DNA from: an uncultured Chitinophaga sp.
GTDB lineage: Bacteria > Bacteroidota > Bacteroidia > Chitinophagales > Chitinophagaceae
DNA: 64,000 bases
Direction: 5' to 3'
NCBI RefSeq assembly: GCF_946479755.1
Contig: NZ_CAMLHC010000008.1
Span: 124,001-188,000, forward strand
The translations under genes and the position numbers were made by a program. The notes under the pieces are model-generated. The model saw only the letters and a program-made list of their open reading frames with translations, had not been told where the DNA came from and made no database searches. Positions 36,781 to 45,665 of the stretch are shown here, in pieces; position 1 is the stretch's first letter, and the number at the start of each line of letters is the position of its first letter.

Positions 36781-36827
36781 CCTCCCCGCCTGTATAATTA
36801 AACCCAAAAGAAAAAAGTACTTATTTT

Positions 36828-37832
36828 TTAAAGATCTGCGGTGTGCAGCTTCTTTGGAACCTTGATGCTGATGGTCTGCGTCTGACCATTGCGTTTAACC
36901 GTAGCCGTTATAGTTCCCTTATTGCGGTTGCCACGATAAATCTCCGCCACATCGTGAGCTGATTTTACAGGGCTGCCGGCCATTTCCGTGATCAGGTCGT
37001 TGATCCTGAATCCTGCTTTTTCTGCGGGAGACCCGGGCGTCATATTGATCACCTGTGCGGCATCGCCCTCATCTGTGTCCTGCACTTGTATGCCCAGTTT
37101 TACACCGTCGTCGGCTCTTTCAAAACCGCCAAAGCCTTGTCTGCCGCGGGGCATGGGAAAAGCGAACATTTCGCTTCTTCTGCGTGGAGAAAAGATGCCG
37201 CTGAAGGCGTCTTCTTTTCTTTCGTCCAGTGTAACGGTAGCTTTGTTTTGTTTGTTATTGCGTGTATACGATACCGTTATTTTGTCGCCTGGTTTGAAAC
37301 GGCCGATGGTTTCATACAGTTCTTTCGGTTCGTTGATGGTTTCATTATTGATTTTTGTGATGGCGTCGCCTGCTTTGATGCCTGCCTTCTCCGCAGGGGT
37401 GCCGGGAGCCACGGATTTAACGGTAGCGCCCACCGCAGTGGTTTTTTCGGTGATAACGCCCAGCACGGCTTTGTTGGCAGAGATGGGCATTTCTTCTCCT
37501 TCATCGTCTCCATCGCTGTTGAAGAGCTGGATGTCACCGCGGGAAGGCCCGCCGAAGCTGAAGTTATTACCGTTTATCGGCGTAATCTTGCGGCGGAAGA
37601 CAGAGATGTCCGGGTTGTTATACTGGTCCAGCTTATTACCGTCGACCAGGATGTCGCCGTCTTTGATTTCCACGGTTACTTTACCGCCTTTGTTGCTTTT
37701 GTTTTTAATGATGATTTCATCATACTCGCCCATTTTATCTTTAGAGGAAGCACCCGGACTTTGTGCGGTGGCCACGCTTACGACGAGGCAACCGAAGCTT
37801 GCGAGGGTAAAATTTCTGAGTACGTTTTTCAT
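36828..37832 (-). CDS. Exported double-PDZ-domain protein
   Basis: 334 residues with a signal peptide (cleavage after about VATAQ, residue 24) and two PDZ domains, about 115-205 (VLGVITEKTTAVGATVKS onward) and 230-325 (KLGIQVQD onward). Each carries the ligand loop form GSPAEKAG/GTPAEKAG. There is no protease domain, unlike DegP/HtrA, so it probably acts as a periplasmic adaptor or chaperone-like scaffold. A basic, charged 90-residue beta region precedes the PDZ domains. ATG start; a TAATTTTG box lies 25 nt upstream. Confidence 0.85.
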   Translation of the reverse strand: MKNVLRNFTLASFGCLVVSVATAQSPGASSKDKMGEYDEIIIKNKSNKGGKVTVEIKDGDILVDGNKLDQYNNPDISVFRRKITPINGNNFSFGGPSRGDIQLFNSDGDDEGEEMPISANKAVLGVITEKTTAVGATVKSVAPGTPAEKAGIKAGDAITKINNETINEPKELYETIGRFKPGDKITVSYTRNNKQNKATVTLDERKEDAFSGIFSPRRRSEMFAFPMPRGRQGFGGFERADDGVKLGIQVQDTDEGDAAQVINMTPGSPAEKAGFRINDLITEMAGSPVKSAHDVAEIYRGNRNKGTITATVKRNGQTQTISIKVPKKLHTADL

Positions 37833-37857
37833 ATGCCAGTTTGATTTTTGAGTGTTA

Positions 37858-37865
37858 CAAAATTA
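37858..37865 (-). promoter_or_regulatory. -7 promoter box of the PDZ gene (TAATTTTG)
   Basis: Exact TAnnTTTG on the minus strand, 25 nt before the ATG at 37832. A short palindrome GGTGAC/GTCACC lies further upstream at 37906-37921. Confidence 0.45.
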
Positions 37866-38080
37866 ACAGGGGTAAGAGGTAAGAAAAAGTTAAAACTGTC
37901 TGCCAGGTGACGACGGTCACCAGATGAATTGTTAAAATTTTGCCTTGGGTCCGGTTCGTAGCTGTTTCAATGAGCCGGTTCACAAATTTCTCTACCTCCT
38001 CCTCGCTGCGGCCCAGCTATTGGGTGAGCCGGTGCCCCGGGGCTTCAGCCGGAGAAACGGCGCGGCAGGTGAAGGTATCA
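37866..38080. other. Intergenic stretch with no supported gene
   Basis: Between the PDZ gene and the alaS terminator. Apart from the palindrome at 37906-37921 I see no feature. A minus-strand purine-rich run near 37960-38015 reads like protein for about 17 codons but has no start and is bounded by a stop, so it is not called. Confidence 0.5.
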
Positions 38081-38115
38081 AATAAAAGAAGGCTGACCCA
38101 AAAGAGTCAGCCTTC
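38081..38115 (-). terminator. alaS terminator
   Basis: GAAGGCTGAC (38088-38097) pairs with GTCAGCCTTC (38106-38115). Read on the minus strand it is followed by TTTTATT (complement of 38081-38087). Confidence 0.8.
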
Positions 38116-38136
38116 CTGTTCATATGGAAAATGCAT

Positions 38137-40758
38137 TTATCCGAGGATTGCTTTCACTGCGGCAACTACCTGGTCCAGTTTGTCTGTTTCCTGGCCGCCT
38201 GCGGTGGCAAAGGATTTCTGGCCGCCGCCGCCGCCTTTGATCAGCGGAGCTACTTTTTCTTTGATAATTTTGGGCGCTTCCCATCCTTTGGCTGTCACCA
38301 GCTCCTCTGCGATGCTGAGGGCTACGCTGGCTTTACCACCGATATTGGCTGCAAACAGCAGTACATGGTTGGGGATGTCGTTTTTCAGCTGAAGGGCCAG
38401 TTGTTTCAGGCCTTCGGCGTTGCTGACGCTCACCACCTGGCCAAGGAAATTGACGCCGTTGATGTCCTGTGCCTGGTCACGCAGGCTGGCAGCGAGCTGG
38501 CGCACTTTTTCCAGTTCCAGGGCTTCCACTTGTTTTTCTAGGGAGGATTTGTCCTGCACCAGTGTCTCCACTGTTTTTACCAGTTCTTTCGGATTTTTCA
38601 GCGCGTTTTTGATCTCTTTCAGTTGTTGCAGCTGTTCGTTCACGAAAGCTTCCGCCTGTGCGCCGGTAACGGCTTCCACGCGGCGTACGCCGGCAGCTAC
38701 CGCGCCTTCAGACACAAATTTGAACAGCCCCAGTTCTCCGGTGGTGGCTACGTGGGTACCGCCGCAGAGTTCTACGCTGTAGGCAGGGTCCATGATCACT
38801 ACCCGTACTACGTCGCCGTATTTTTCACCGAAGAGTGCCATGGCGCCCAGTTGTAGGGCTTCTTCCTTCGGCAGCTCCTTGATCACCACGGGGATGTTCT
38901 GGCGGATTTTTTCGTTAACGATCGCTTCAATCTGTGCCAGCTCTTCGTCGGTCACTTTGGCGAAGTGGGAGAAGTCGAAGCGCAGCGCTTCGGCGTTCAC
39001 CAGGGAGCCTTTCTGTGCTACGTGCGTGCCCAGTACCTGGCGCAGTGCGGCGTGCAGCAGGTGGGTAGCGGAGTGGTGACGTGCGGTGTTATGGCGTTTA
39101 TCCCTGGTCACCGTTGCTTTTACTTTCGCGGCGGGATTGGCCGGCAGCTTATCAGCAAAGTGAATGATCAGGTTGTTTTCTTTTTTGGTGTCGGTCACGT
39201 GTATGGCTTCGTCGCCGAAGTGGAGCACGCCGGTGTCGCCTACCTGCCCGCCGCTTTCTGCGTAGAAAGGGGTCTGGCCCAGTACCAGCTGGAACTGTTC
39301 TTTCCCTTTGGCCTTTACGGTACGGTATTTCAGCAGTTTGGTATTGCTTTCCAGCTGCTCGTAGCCGATGAATACGGAATCCGGTGTTTCGTCCAGGACT
39401 ACCCAGTCGCCGGCATCAATGGCGGTAGCGGCGCGGGAGCGGTCTTTCTGCTGCTGCATCGCGGCTTTGAAGCCAGGTTCGTCAACGGAGAACCCGTTTT
39501 CGGAGGCGATGAGGGTCGTGAGATCGTATGGGAAACCGTAGGTGTCGTACAATTCGAAGGCAGTCTGACCGTCAACAAGTTTGGTTGCCGTCTGCTGCTG
39601 CATCAGGTCTTCGATCCGGCGGATGCCGCTGTCGAGGGTACGCAGGAAGTTGTTTTCTTCTTCGAACACCACTTTTTTCACGAAGTCCACCTGCTGTTGC
39701 AGTTCGGGGAACACGTGGGAGAACTGGGCGGCCAGTACCGGCACGAGGTCGTGCAGGAGTGGTTTTTTCACGTCGAGGAAGGAGAAGTAGTAACGTACGG
39801 CCCTGCGCAGGATGCGACGGATCACGTAACCGGCGCCGGTGTTGGACGGCAGCTGGTCATCGGCGATGGTGAAGGAGATAGCGCGGATGTGGTCTGCTAT
39901 TACGCGGAAAGCCACGTCTTTACGGCTGTCGGTGCCTTCGTATTTTTTGCCGGTGAGCTGTTCGGTGATGTGAATGGTGCCCATGAACACGTCGGTATCG
40001 TAGTTGGAGGTTTTACCCTGCAGTACGCGTACCAGGCGTTCGAAGCCCATGCCGGTGTCCACGTGTTTTGCCGGCAGCGGTTCGAGAGACTTGTCCTTCA
40101 GGCGGTTGAACTGCATGAATACGTTGTTCCAGATCTCGATCACCTGCGGGTGGTCTGCGTTGACCAGCGTTTTACCGTCTACCGCCTGTCTTTCGTTGTC
40201 AGGACGGCAGTCTACGTGTATTTCGGAGCAGGGGCCGCAGGGACCGGTGTCCCCCATTTCCCAGAAGTTGTCTTTTTTGTTGCCCAGCAGGATGCGGTCT
40301 TCGGAAATGTGTTCTTTCCAGAAGTTAAAGGCCTCCTCGTCTTTAGGCAGGTTTTCGCTCGCATCTCCTTCAAAAACAGTGACATAGAGTTTGTCTTTCG
40401 GGATTTTATACACTTCTGTCAGCAGCTCCCAGCTCCAGGCGATGGCTTCTTTCTTAAAATAGTCGCCAAAGCTCCAGTTGCCCAGCATTTCGAACATGGT
40501 GTGGTGATAGGTGTCGATACCTACTTCTTCCAGGTCGTTATGTTTGCCGCTTACCCGGAGACATTTCTGCGTGTCCGCCACCCGGGTGTGGGCTGGCGTT
40601 TTGTTGCCCAGAAAGTAATCTTTAAACTGGTTCATGCCCGCGTTGGTGAACATCAGGGTGGGATCGTTTTTGATCACGATAGGGGCAGAAGGAACGATCT
40701 GGTGTCCTTTCGACGCAAAAAAATCCAGGAATTGCTGTCTTATCTCAGATGCTGTCAT
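38137..40758 (-). CDS. alaS: Alanyl-tRNA synthetase
   Basis: 873-residue class II synthetase charging tRNA-Ala. The catalytic domain starts with SEIRQQFLDFFASKGH, and the class II motif region MFTNAGMNQFKDYFLG follows. The editing domain has the zinc motif HSATHLLHAAL with CGGTHVATTGE further on. The C-Ala/DHHA1 tail ends in the glycine-rich KGGGGGQKSFATAGGQ followed by a short helix. Full length. Single gene, convergent with nothing and divergent from the M23 peptidase gene across 351 bp. A very long antisense frame over it is a codon-bias shadow. Confidence 0.98.
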   Translation of the reverse strand: MTASEIRQQFLDFFASKGHQIVPSAPIVIKNDPTLMFTNAGMNQFKDYFLGNKTPAHTRVADTQKCLRVSGKHNDLEEVGIDTYHHTMFEMLGNWSFGDYFKKEAIAWSWELLTEVYKIPKDKLYVTVFEGDASENLPKDEEAFNFWKEHISEDRILLGNKKDNFWEMGDTGPCGPCSEIHVDCRPDNERQAVDGKTLVNADHPQVIEIWNNVFMQFNRLKDKSLEPLPAKHVDTGMGFERLVRVLQGKTSNYDTDVFMGTIHITEQLTGKKYEGTDSRKDVAFRVIADHIRAISFTIADDQLPSNTGAGYVIRRILRRAVRYYFSFLDVKKPLLHDLVPVLAAQFSHVFPELQQQVDFVKKVVFEEENNFLRTLDSGIRRIEDLMQQQTATKLVDGQTAFELYDTYGFPYDLTTLIASENGFSVDEPGFKAAMQQQKDRSRAATAIDAGDWVVLDETPDSVFIGYEQLESNTKLLKYRTVKAKGKEQFQLVLGQTPFYAESGGQVGDTGVLHFGDEAIHVTDTKKENNLIIHFADKLPANPAAKVKATVTRDKRHNTARHHSATHLLHAALRQVLGTHVAQKGSLVNAEALRFDFSHFAKVTDEELAQIEAIVNEKIRQNIPVVIKELPKEEALQLGAMALFGEKYGDVVRVVIMDPAYSVELCGGTHVATTGELGLFKFVSEGAVAAGVRRVEAVTGAQAEAFVNEQLQQLKEIKNALKNPKELVKTVETLVQDKSSLEKQVEALELEKVRQLAASLRDQAQDINGVNFLGQVVSVSNAEGLKQLALQLKNDIPNHVLLFAANIGGKASVALSIAEELVTAKGWEAPKIIKEKVAPLIKGGGGGQKSFATAGGQETDKLDQVVAAVKAILG

Positions 40759-41109
40759 AAATATGGATGCGAGTTAATATGTATTTTTATTTCCATGTAA
40801 GTGGGAAAAACGGACGTTTTTGTGTTGTTTTTCAAGCCATTATAAAGTAGTTAGAAAATTGACATTCAAAAGGTTGATGTTTTAATCTAATTACATTAGG
40901 TTTGTGCGCCTTATTTTCCGACGGTTTACAGGGAGTGCAAAAATATTGAAACCTGTATGATTATTCAAAACAGGTTGTGTTACCCGGCAAAAAAGTTAAT
41001 GTGGACAGAAAATAACGCAAAAACGGCCATCCGCTTGTTTGGACCTCATGAAATAAAACTGCTGAAACAGCGTTCACTGCTGTAAGCCAGCGTAAAGTAC
41101 ACCCGGTGC
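40759..41109. promoter_or_regulatory. Divergent intergenic region alaS / M23 peptidase
   Basis: No gene. On the plus strand TTG (40874-40876), a 20-bp spacer and TAGGTTTG (40897-40904) form a good Bacteroidota promoter, but it lies about 205 nt before the M23 start, implying a long leader or an unannotated small RNA. No exact -7 box is seen for alaS. Confidence 0.45.
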
Positions 41110-42081
41110 ATGAAGAAGGTTAAATATTTTTACAACACCCAAACATTAAAATATGAGAAGCTCGTAGTATCGCTGCGGGTGAAGATCCTGAGGATACTCG
41201 GGTTTGTATCTGCTGCCATTGTTACCGGGGCGATCTTCCTGTCTGTGGCTTACCGGGTGGTGGATTCCCCCAAGGAAAAGTCGCTGCGCCGCGACCTGGA
41301 GGGGATGAAGGAAAAATATGAAGCCATGCAGGGACGTGTAAAGGAAATGAGGGGGAAGCTGGCGGAACTGGAAGAGCGTGATAATGAAATTTACCGGGTG
41401 ATATTTGAAGCCTCTCCCATCCCGGACAGTGCAAGGGAGGGCAAAATCAACCGCGACGAGGAGGCTGCCCAGCTGCAATCCTTCGCCAGCAGCGAAATCA
41501 TCGCTTCTACCGGCATCCTGCTGAAAGAACTGACCAACCGTATTAAATCACAGGAAAAATCATACGAGGAGATCGATAACCTGGTAAAGAACAAACAGCA
41601 GATGCTGGCGTCCATCCCGGCTATACAGCCGGTGGCCAACAAAGACCTGAAGCACATTGCCTCCGGTTTCGGATACCGTATCGACCCGATCTATAAAACC
41701 ATGAAGTATCACGCGGGGCTTGACTTTGCAGCGCCCAGCGGTACCCCCATCTACGCTACCGGCGACGGTACCGTGGAAGAGGCCAGCCTGAGCGACGTGG
41801 GCTACGGCAACCACGTGATCGTACGGCATGGATATGGTTATAAAACATTATATGGCCACATGCTCCGCATGAAGGTCAAGACCGGACAAGCCGTTAAACG
41901 CGGCGATGTACTGGGCTGGGTGGGCAGCACCGGTAAATCCACCGGCCCCCACTGCCACTATGAAGTCATTAAGAACGGAGAGAAAGTTGACCCGGTGTAC
42001 TTCTTCTTTAATGACCTCACCCCCGAACAATTTGACCGCATGCTGAAGATGGCCCGGTCCGGCAACCAGTCGTTCGACTAA
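41110..42081 (+). CDS. M23-family cell wall peptidase (LytM domain) with membrane anchor
   Basis: 323 residues: short cytosolic N-terminus, one membrane helix (28-48), coiled coil (about 55-95, rich in E/K/R), a second helical stretch (115-170) and a C-terminal LytM/M23 domain (185-300). The zinc motifs HxxxD (H201, D205 in HAGLD) and HxH (H281, H283 in HCHYE) are intact, so it should be an active endopeptidase cutting peptidoglycan crosslinks, not an EnvC-like activator. In Bacteroidota such proteins often neighbour a MerR regulator, as here. Confidence 0.92.
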   Translation: MKKVKYFYNTQTLKYEKLVVSLRVKILRILGFVSAAIVTGAIFLSVAYRVVDSPKEKSLRRDLEGMKEKYEAMQGRVKEMRGKLAELEERDNEIYRVIFEASPIPDSAREGKINRDEEAAQLQSFASSEIIASTGILLKELTNRIKSQEKSYEEIDNLVKNKQQMLASIPAIQPVANKDLKHIASGFGYRIDPIYKTMKYHAGLDFAAPSGTPIYATGDGTVEEASLSDVGYGNHVIVRHGYGYKTLYGHMLRMKVKTGQAVKRGDVLGWVGSTGKSTGPHCHYEVIKNGEKVDPVYFFFNDLTPEQFDRMLKMARSGNQSFD

Positions 42082-42221
42082 TGCCCGGTGCCGTTAGTGC
42101 TTAGGTTTTAATGCGTTGCAACAGGTAAATGATATTTTTCCGGAGGATAAAAGAGGTAAGCTTGCTATGAAAAGCTTAACTTCATTCCCGTAAAGAATAT
42201 TTTTCACCGTTTTTTACCATT

Positions 42222-42728
42222 ATGCAACAGTTAGACCTCTTTTCCACACCTGGAACTCCCCACCCGGTACCGGAGACTGCGGGAGGTTCTGTAAAAGCAA
42301 AAGTGAAAAAGGCCATAGCTGTACCCAGACAGCCTGGTAAAAAGCGGGGACGTAAATCATTGAAAGAGGTATCGGAAGACCCAGACTTGATTATGGAGTT
42401 GGACAAATTAGTGCTGGATAAGCAATATTATTCAATCAGTGAGGTAGCTGCCATGTTCCGGGTAAATACTTCGCTGATACGCTATTGGGAAAATGAATTC
42501 GATATTCTTCAACCCAAAAAGAACAGGAAGGGGGACCGGCTGTTCCGTCAGGAAGACATCCAGCACCTCAAACTGATCTACCATCTGCTGCGGGAAAGAA
42601 AATATACCATCGAAGGCGCCAAACAAAAACTGAAGGAAGATCTCAAGCTGGCAGCCCGAAATTTCGAAATGGTACAGGCTTTGCTAAAAGTACGTGGTTT
42701 TTTAACCGAACTGAAAGATCAATTATAA
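42222..42728 (+). CDS. MerR-family transcriptional regulator with AT-hook-like N-terminus
   Basis: 168 residues. The MerR winged helix occupies about 68-140 (YYSISEVAAMFRVNTSLIRYW, the first 20 shown in part: SISEVAAMFRVNTSLIRYW). It is preceded by a long basic tail containing KKRGRKS (40-46), which resembles an AT-hook core. There is no long C-terminal effector domain with metal cysteines, so the signal is unknown. It is 140 bp after the M23 gene and 4 bp before the next gene, with which it is surely cotranscribed. Confidence 0.87.
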   Translation: MQQLDLFSTPGTPHPVPETAGGSVKAKVKKAIAVPRQPGKKRGRKSLKEVSEDPDLIMELDKLVLDKQYYSISEVAAMFRVNTSLIRYWENEFDILQPKKNRKGDRLFRQEDIQHLKLIYHLLRERKYTIEGAKQKLKEDLKLAARNFEMVQALLKVRGFLTELKDQL

Positions 42729-42732
42729 AAAC

Positions 42733-43239
42733 ATGTTTATGCGCTTGAAAACATTACTACTGGGAGGCGGCCTGCTTTTTTCAACAATGGCCTGGGCACA
42801 GAATGGAAACGATAAAGTGATCAAAGGCAAAATTGAAATGAAAACCCTGATGCAGGACCAGTCTACCGATTGGTTTTATAAAGGGGTGAACAGCTATCAG
42901 CCCAACGATAATATGCTCAACTACATTAAATCCAACCGTACCAATTATAACCTGGTGGTGGTAATGGGCACCTGGGACGAAACCAGCCGCAAGGTGGTTC
43001 CTGAACTGTATAAAGTGATGATCACCGCCGGCAGCCCGGAAGACCAGGTGCTGATGTTTGGCGCCGATCAGAAAATGCAGACAGACGCTCCTACCGACTA
43101 TAAAGTAAAAAAACTGCCTACCGTGATCGTTTACCGCGATGGCAGCGAAGTGGGTCGTATCGTAGGCGCCCCGAAAGAATCTGTGGAAGCAGACCTGTCC
43201 CGCATTCTGCTGAACAGCTCCAAGAAAGAAAAAGAATAA
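42733..43239 (+). CDS. Exported thioredoxin-like protein lacking active-site cysteines
   Basis: 168 residues with a signal peptide (cleavage near TMAWAQ, about residue 23) and a thioredoxin-like fold. The beta strand VVVMGTWDETSRKVVPELYK aligns with the region that normally holds WCxxC, but here reads TWDETSRK with no cysteine; KLPTVIVYRDGSEVGRIVGA matches the cis-proline strand. A redox role is therefore unlikely, and a structural or binding role is inferred. Start ATG at 42733 or, two codons on, 42739. It follows merR by 4 bp and is ended by a bidirectional terminator. Confidence 0.8.
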   Translation: MFMRLKTLLLGGGLLFSTMAWAQNGNDKVIKGKIEMKTLMQDQSTDWFYKGVNSYQPNDNMLNYIKSNRTNYNLVVVMGTWDETSRKVVPELYKVMITAGSPEDQVLMFGADQKMQTDAPTDYKVKKLPTVIVYRDGSEVGRIVGAPKESVEADLSRILLNSSKKEKE

Positions 43240-43260
43240 CCGCCCTGCGGTAAGCATAGG

Positions 43261-43295
43261 AAAGGCCCGTTGGTATACTGTACCGACGGGCCTTT
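43261..43295. terminator. Bidirectional terminator
   Basis: AAAGGCCCGTTGGTA (43261-43275) pairs with 43281-43295 with one G-U pair and loop TACTG. It lies between convergent genes and can serve both. Confidence 0.82.
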
Positions 43296-43312
43296 CGCTG
43301 TTAATGCCATGA

Positions 43313-44416
43313 TCAGCTGTCCGACGTGCTGAAGGTCACGTTGGTAGACGTGGTAGGCAGTTTTACCTCGTTGACCGCCAGCAGCCGTATGATGGCGAGG
43401 TTCACGTTTTCCCGCAGGGCAGCATACTGGTTGCCGTCAATGATATAAGTATTGAAGATGACCTGCACGATGTAGGTATCCTTCGTGAAATCGTTGAGAT
43501 TGACCGTAAAGCCGGGCAATACGTTGGAATTGTCTTTCAGCAGGCTGCGGATATCCTCCAGTACCTTCAGCATTTTGTCGGCGGGCACTTCAGAGCCTAT
43601 CTCGAGGCGCATGGCCACCCGTTGCTGGGTACGGAGGGACAGGTTGTCCAGGATGCTGTCCACCATTTTTTTGTTGGGCACGGTCACAAAAGTCTTTTCC
43701 AGCGTGCGGATACGGGTGCTGCGCAGTCCTATTTTCTCTACGGTGCCCTGGTAACTGTCTACCTTTACGCTGTCGCCTACACGGAAAGGCTTGTCAAAGA
43801 AGATGATGAAGGAGCCGATCAGGTTCTCGATGCTTTCTTTGGCGGCGAGGGCGAGGGCGGCTGCACCGATACCAAGGCCTGCGATGATCTTCTCTACCAG
43901 CGACGGGCCGAAAAGAATCCTGATAAAGGCGATGGCTCCCATAATAAAGATGATGGCCTTGAAGAAATCGCGGAAGAAGATGATAAACTGGTTGTCTGTT
44001 TTGTCTTCCGTGAGATCGGCTTTCTTTTCCAGTACCAGCGCGATGAAGTCGATCAGGCGCAGCATGATCCAGATGATGCTCATGCTGAAGGCCAGCGCCA
44101 GCAGGGTGTCGGTGAGGTCCTTCAGGGTGGCTTTGTTGTACAGGTGTACGTTGAGCACTTCAGGAAAGGTAAACCGGTCGATGGTCAGCATAAAAGTGAC
44201 CAGTAAGAGGAAGTACTCCAGTGGGCGCAGCAGCAGGCTGACGAAGTCTTTTTCCTCTATCTGGGGAGACCAGCGGCGTACGAGGCGGAACAGGATGGCG
44301 GCCATCCCTTTGGATACGTAGCGTTTGACAAAAGATACGAAGAGCAGTACCCCGATCAGTACGAGGTAGTCCCTTACGGGATTGTCCAGGATGACCTGGT
44401 TCAGGAAATCATTCAT
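43313..44416 (-). CDS. Mechanosensitive ion channel of the MscS family
   Basis: 367 residues from the ATG at 44416. The frame extends to 44455 but would overlap the amidohydrolase stop, whereas the ATG at 44416 leaves a 10-bp gap. Four to five membrane helices occupy the first 190 residues. The pore-lining helix and gate region shows IIAGLGIGAAALALAAKE with the conserved F(I)IFFDKPFRVGD beta-domain entry, then the MscS beta domain (VDSYQGTVEKIGLRSTRIRT) and the alpha/beta C-terminus. It releases solutes on hypo-osmotic shock. Cotranscribed with the amidohydrolase gene. Confidence 0.93.
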   Translation of the reverse strand: MNDFLNQVILDNPVRDYLVLIGVLLFVSFVKRYVSKGMAAILFRLVRRWSPQIEEKDFVSLLLRPLEYFLLLVTFMLTIDRFTFPEVLNVHLYNKATLKDLTDTLLALAFSMSIIWIMLRLIDFIALVLEKKADLTEDKTDNQFIIFFRDFFKAIIFIMGAIAFIRILFGPSLVEKIIAGLGIGAAALALAAKESIENLIGSFIIFFDKPFRVGDSVKVDSYQGTVEKIGLRSTRIRTLEKTFVTVPNKKMVDSILDNLSLRTQQRVAMRLEIGSEVPADKMLKVLEDIRSLLKDNSNVLPGFTVNLNDFTKDTYIVQVIFNTYIIDGNQYAALRENVNLAIIRLLAVNEVKLPTTSTNVTFSTSDS

Positions 44417-44426
44417 ATGGTTAATT

Positions 44427-45566
44427 CTAGATAATACGTTTGGTGTCGTCAGCAATCAGCACTACGCCGGGCTGCATGCCGGCACCGAAGCTGCCAAAGC
44501 GGCTTTCGATGCCGAGGGCCCTGGCCCCGTTGCTGGTACCCCAGCGTAGCAGCTCTGCCAGCGGTATGTTGGGGTAATGGGCCTGGATGGTCTTTATTTC
44601 TTCCCAGACAGACAGCTGGTGGTTAGACGCCAGGCTGTCGGTGCCCAGCGTAATATTACATCCCGCTTCGCGAAACAGCGGGATATCGGGCAACCGGTCT
44701 TCAATATACAAATTGGCCTGCGGACAGAAGCACCACCAGGTGTCTACCGGCTGTTGCAGGGCAAACCGGATATCGGCGGCAGAGGTATAGGTATTATGTA
44801 CCAGCAGGATTTTGTTGCGGGCAAAGCGGGGCAGGTAGGCTTCGAGGCTGTTGGTGCCTGTGGGCCGGAAGCTGCCGGCGTCCATGCCGAAGTGGGCGTA
44901 AAACCGGAGGAAATCGCCGGTGTTGGTGTTATACAGCTCATTTTCCGCGGCACATTCCTGGTTGTGGATGCTCACGGGTGTGTTATGTGGTGTTTGGGCC
45001 AGCAGTCCGAAAAGCGCGCTGCTCACAGAATAAGGAGCATGTGGCGCAATAGAGGCGCTGTGGCCGGGGATCTCCCTGAAGGCCTGCAGCACTTCGAGGC
45101 TGTATTGGTAGCGGGCGGCCGCACTGCCTTCGGCTACGCCCATACACTCCACAAAAGTATGGTAGTAGAGGCGCTGGTGGCGCTTTTGCGGTACCGTAGC
45201 GGGACTGTTGCAGATATCCCCTACCGCGACGATGCCTGCCTCCCACATGGCCTGTTCCGCCGCGGCGATGGCGGCAGCCTGATCATGGCCACTGTTGCGG
45301 TTTTCCATTACCCGGGTGAGGAAGGCGGGCAGCCCGGTTTTTTCAGGTATCATCCCTTTCATATGCGAAAGTTCGAGGTGACAGTGGGTATTAACAAATC
45401 CCGGACAGAGAATGCCGTCCAGTTCCCGGACATCGCTGCCGGCGGTATTTTCCGCTACAATGCCCGTCACTGCGCCGTTTTCGTCCAGTATCAGCACGTG
45501 GCCGGGCCCCAGAAATTGCTGGCCGTCGAATATATCTTTCCCTTTTAATTTGATCTGTTTCAACAA
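44427..45566 (-). CDS. Amidohydrolase-superfamily metal-dependent deaminase/hydrolase
   Basis: 379 residues of the cytosine-deaminase/SsnA-like branch. Metal and catalytic motifs are NTHCHLELSHMKG (HxH), HAPYSVS, VSIHNQE and GTDSLASN. The family includes deaminases of adenosine derivatives, aminofutalosine and guanine; I cannot choose the substrate from sequence, although the HLELSH form is common in aminofutalosine-deaminase-like proteins. The start is TTG at 45566 (a second TTG follows directly); no ATG is available before the conserved beta strand. mscS follows after 10 bp. Confidence 0.82.
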   Translation of the reverse strand: MLKQIKLKGKDIFDGQQFLGPGHVLILDENGAVTGIVAENTAGSDVRELDGILCPGFVNTHCHLELSHMKGMIPEKTGLPAFLTRVMENRNSGHDQAAAIAAAEQAMWEAGIVAVGDICNSPATVPQKRHQRLYYHTFVECMGVAEGSAAARYQYSLEVLQAFREIPGHSASIAPHAPYSVSSALFGLLAQTPHNTPVSIHNQECAAENELYNTNTGDFLRFYAHFGMDAGSFRPTGTNSLEAYLPRFARNKILLVHNTYTSAADIRFALQQPVDTWWCFCPQANLYIEDRLPDIPLFREAGCNITLGTDSLASNHQLSVWEEIKTIQAHYPNIPLAELLRWGTSNGARALGIESRFGSFGAGMQPGVVLIADDTKRII

Positions 45567-45593
45567 CCTGATATTTAATTAAATGAATGGTGT

Positions 45594-45601
45594 TAATTTT
45601 G
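45594..45601 (+). promoter_or_regulatory. Candidate -7 box for prfA (TAATTTTG)
   Basis: Exact TAnnTTTG, 64 nt before the prfA ATG. No clear -33 element. Confidence 0.35.
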
Positions 45602-45665
45602 CAACCCGATTAGTAGTATCACCTGCCGTCTTTCCGGGAGGGGTACTCAAAAGTCAAAGATAATT

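Noticed and set aside
37906..37921. Palindrome GGTGAC/GTCACC upstream of the PDZ gene
   Set aside because: A 6-bp stem is common by chance; noted in the promoter entry but not called as an operator.
37940..38060. Protein-like minus-strand run (SEEEVEKFVNRLIE) with possible pseudogene character
   Set aside because: Only about 17 codons look coding, a stop precedes directly, and purine-rich repeats can produce such text by chance. No family could be named.
38965..40800. 611-codon open frame on the plus strand
   Set aside because: It lies wholly antisense to alaS, whose protein is unmistakable. The frame has no recognisable motif and results from the biased third-codon bases of alaS.
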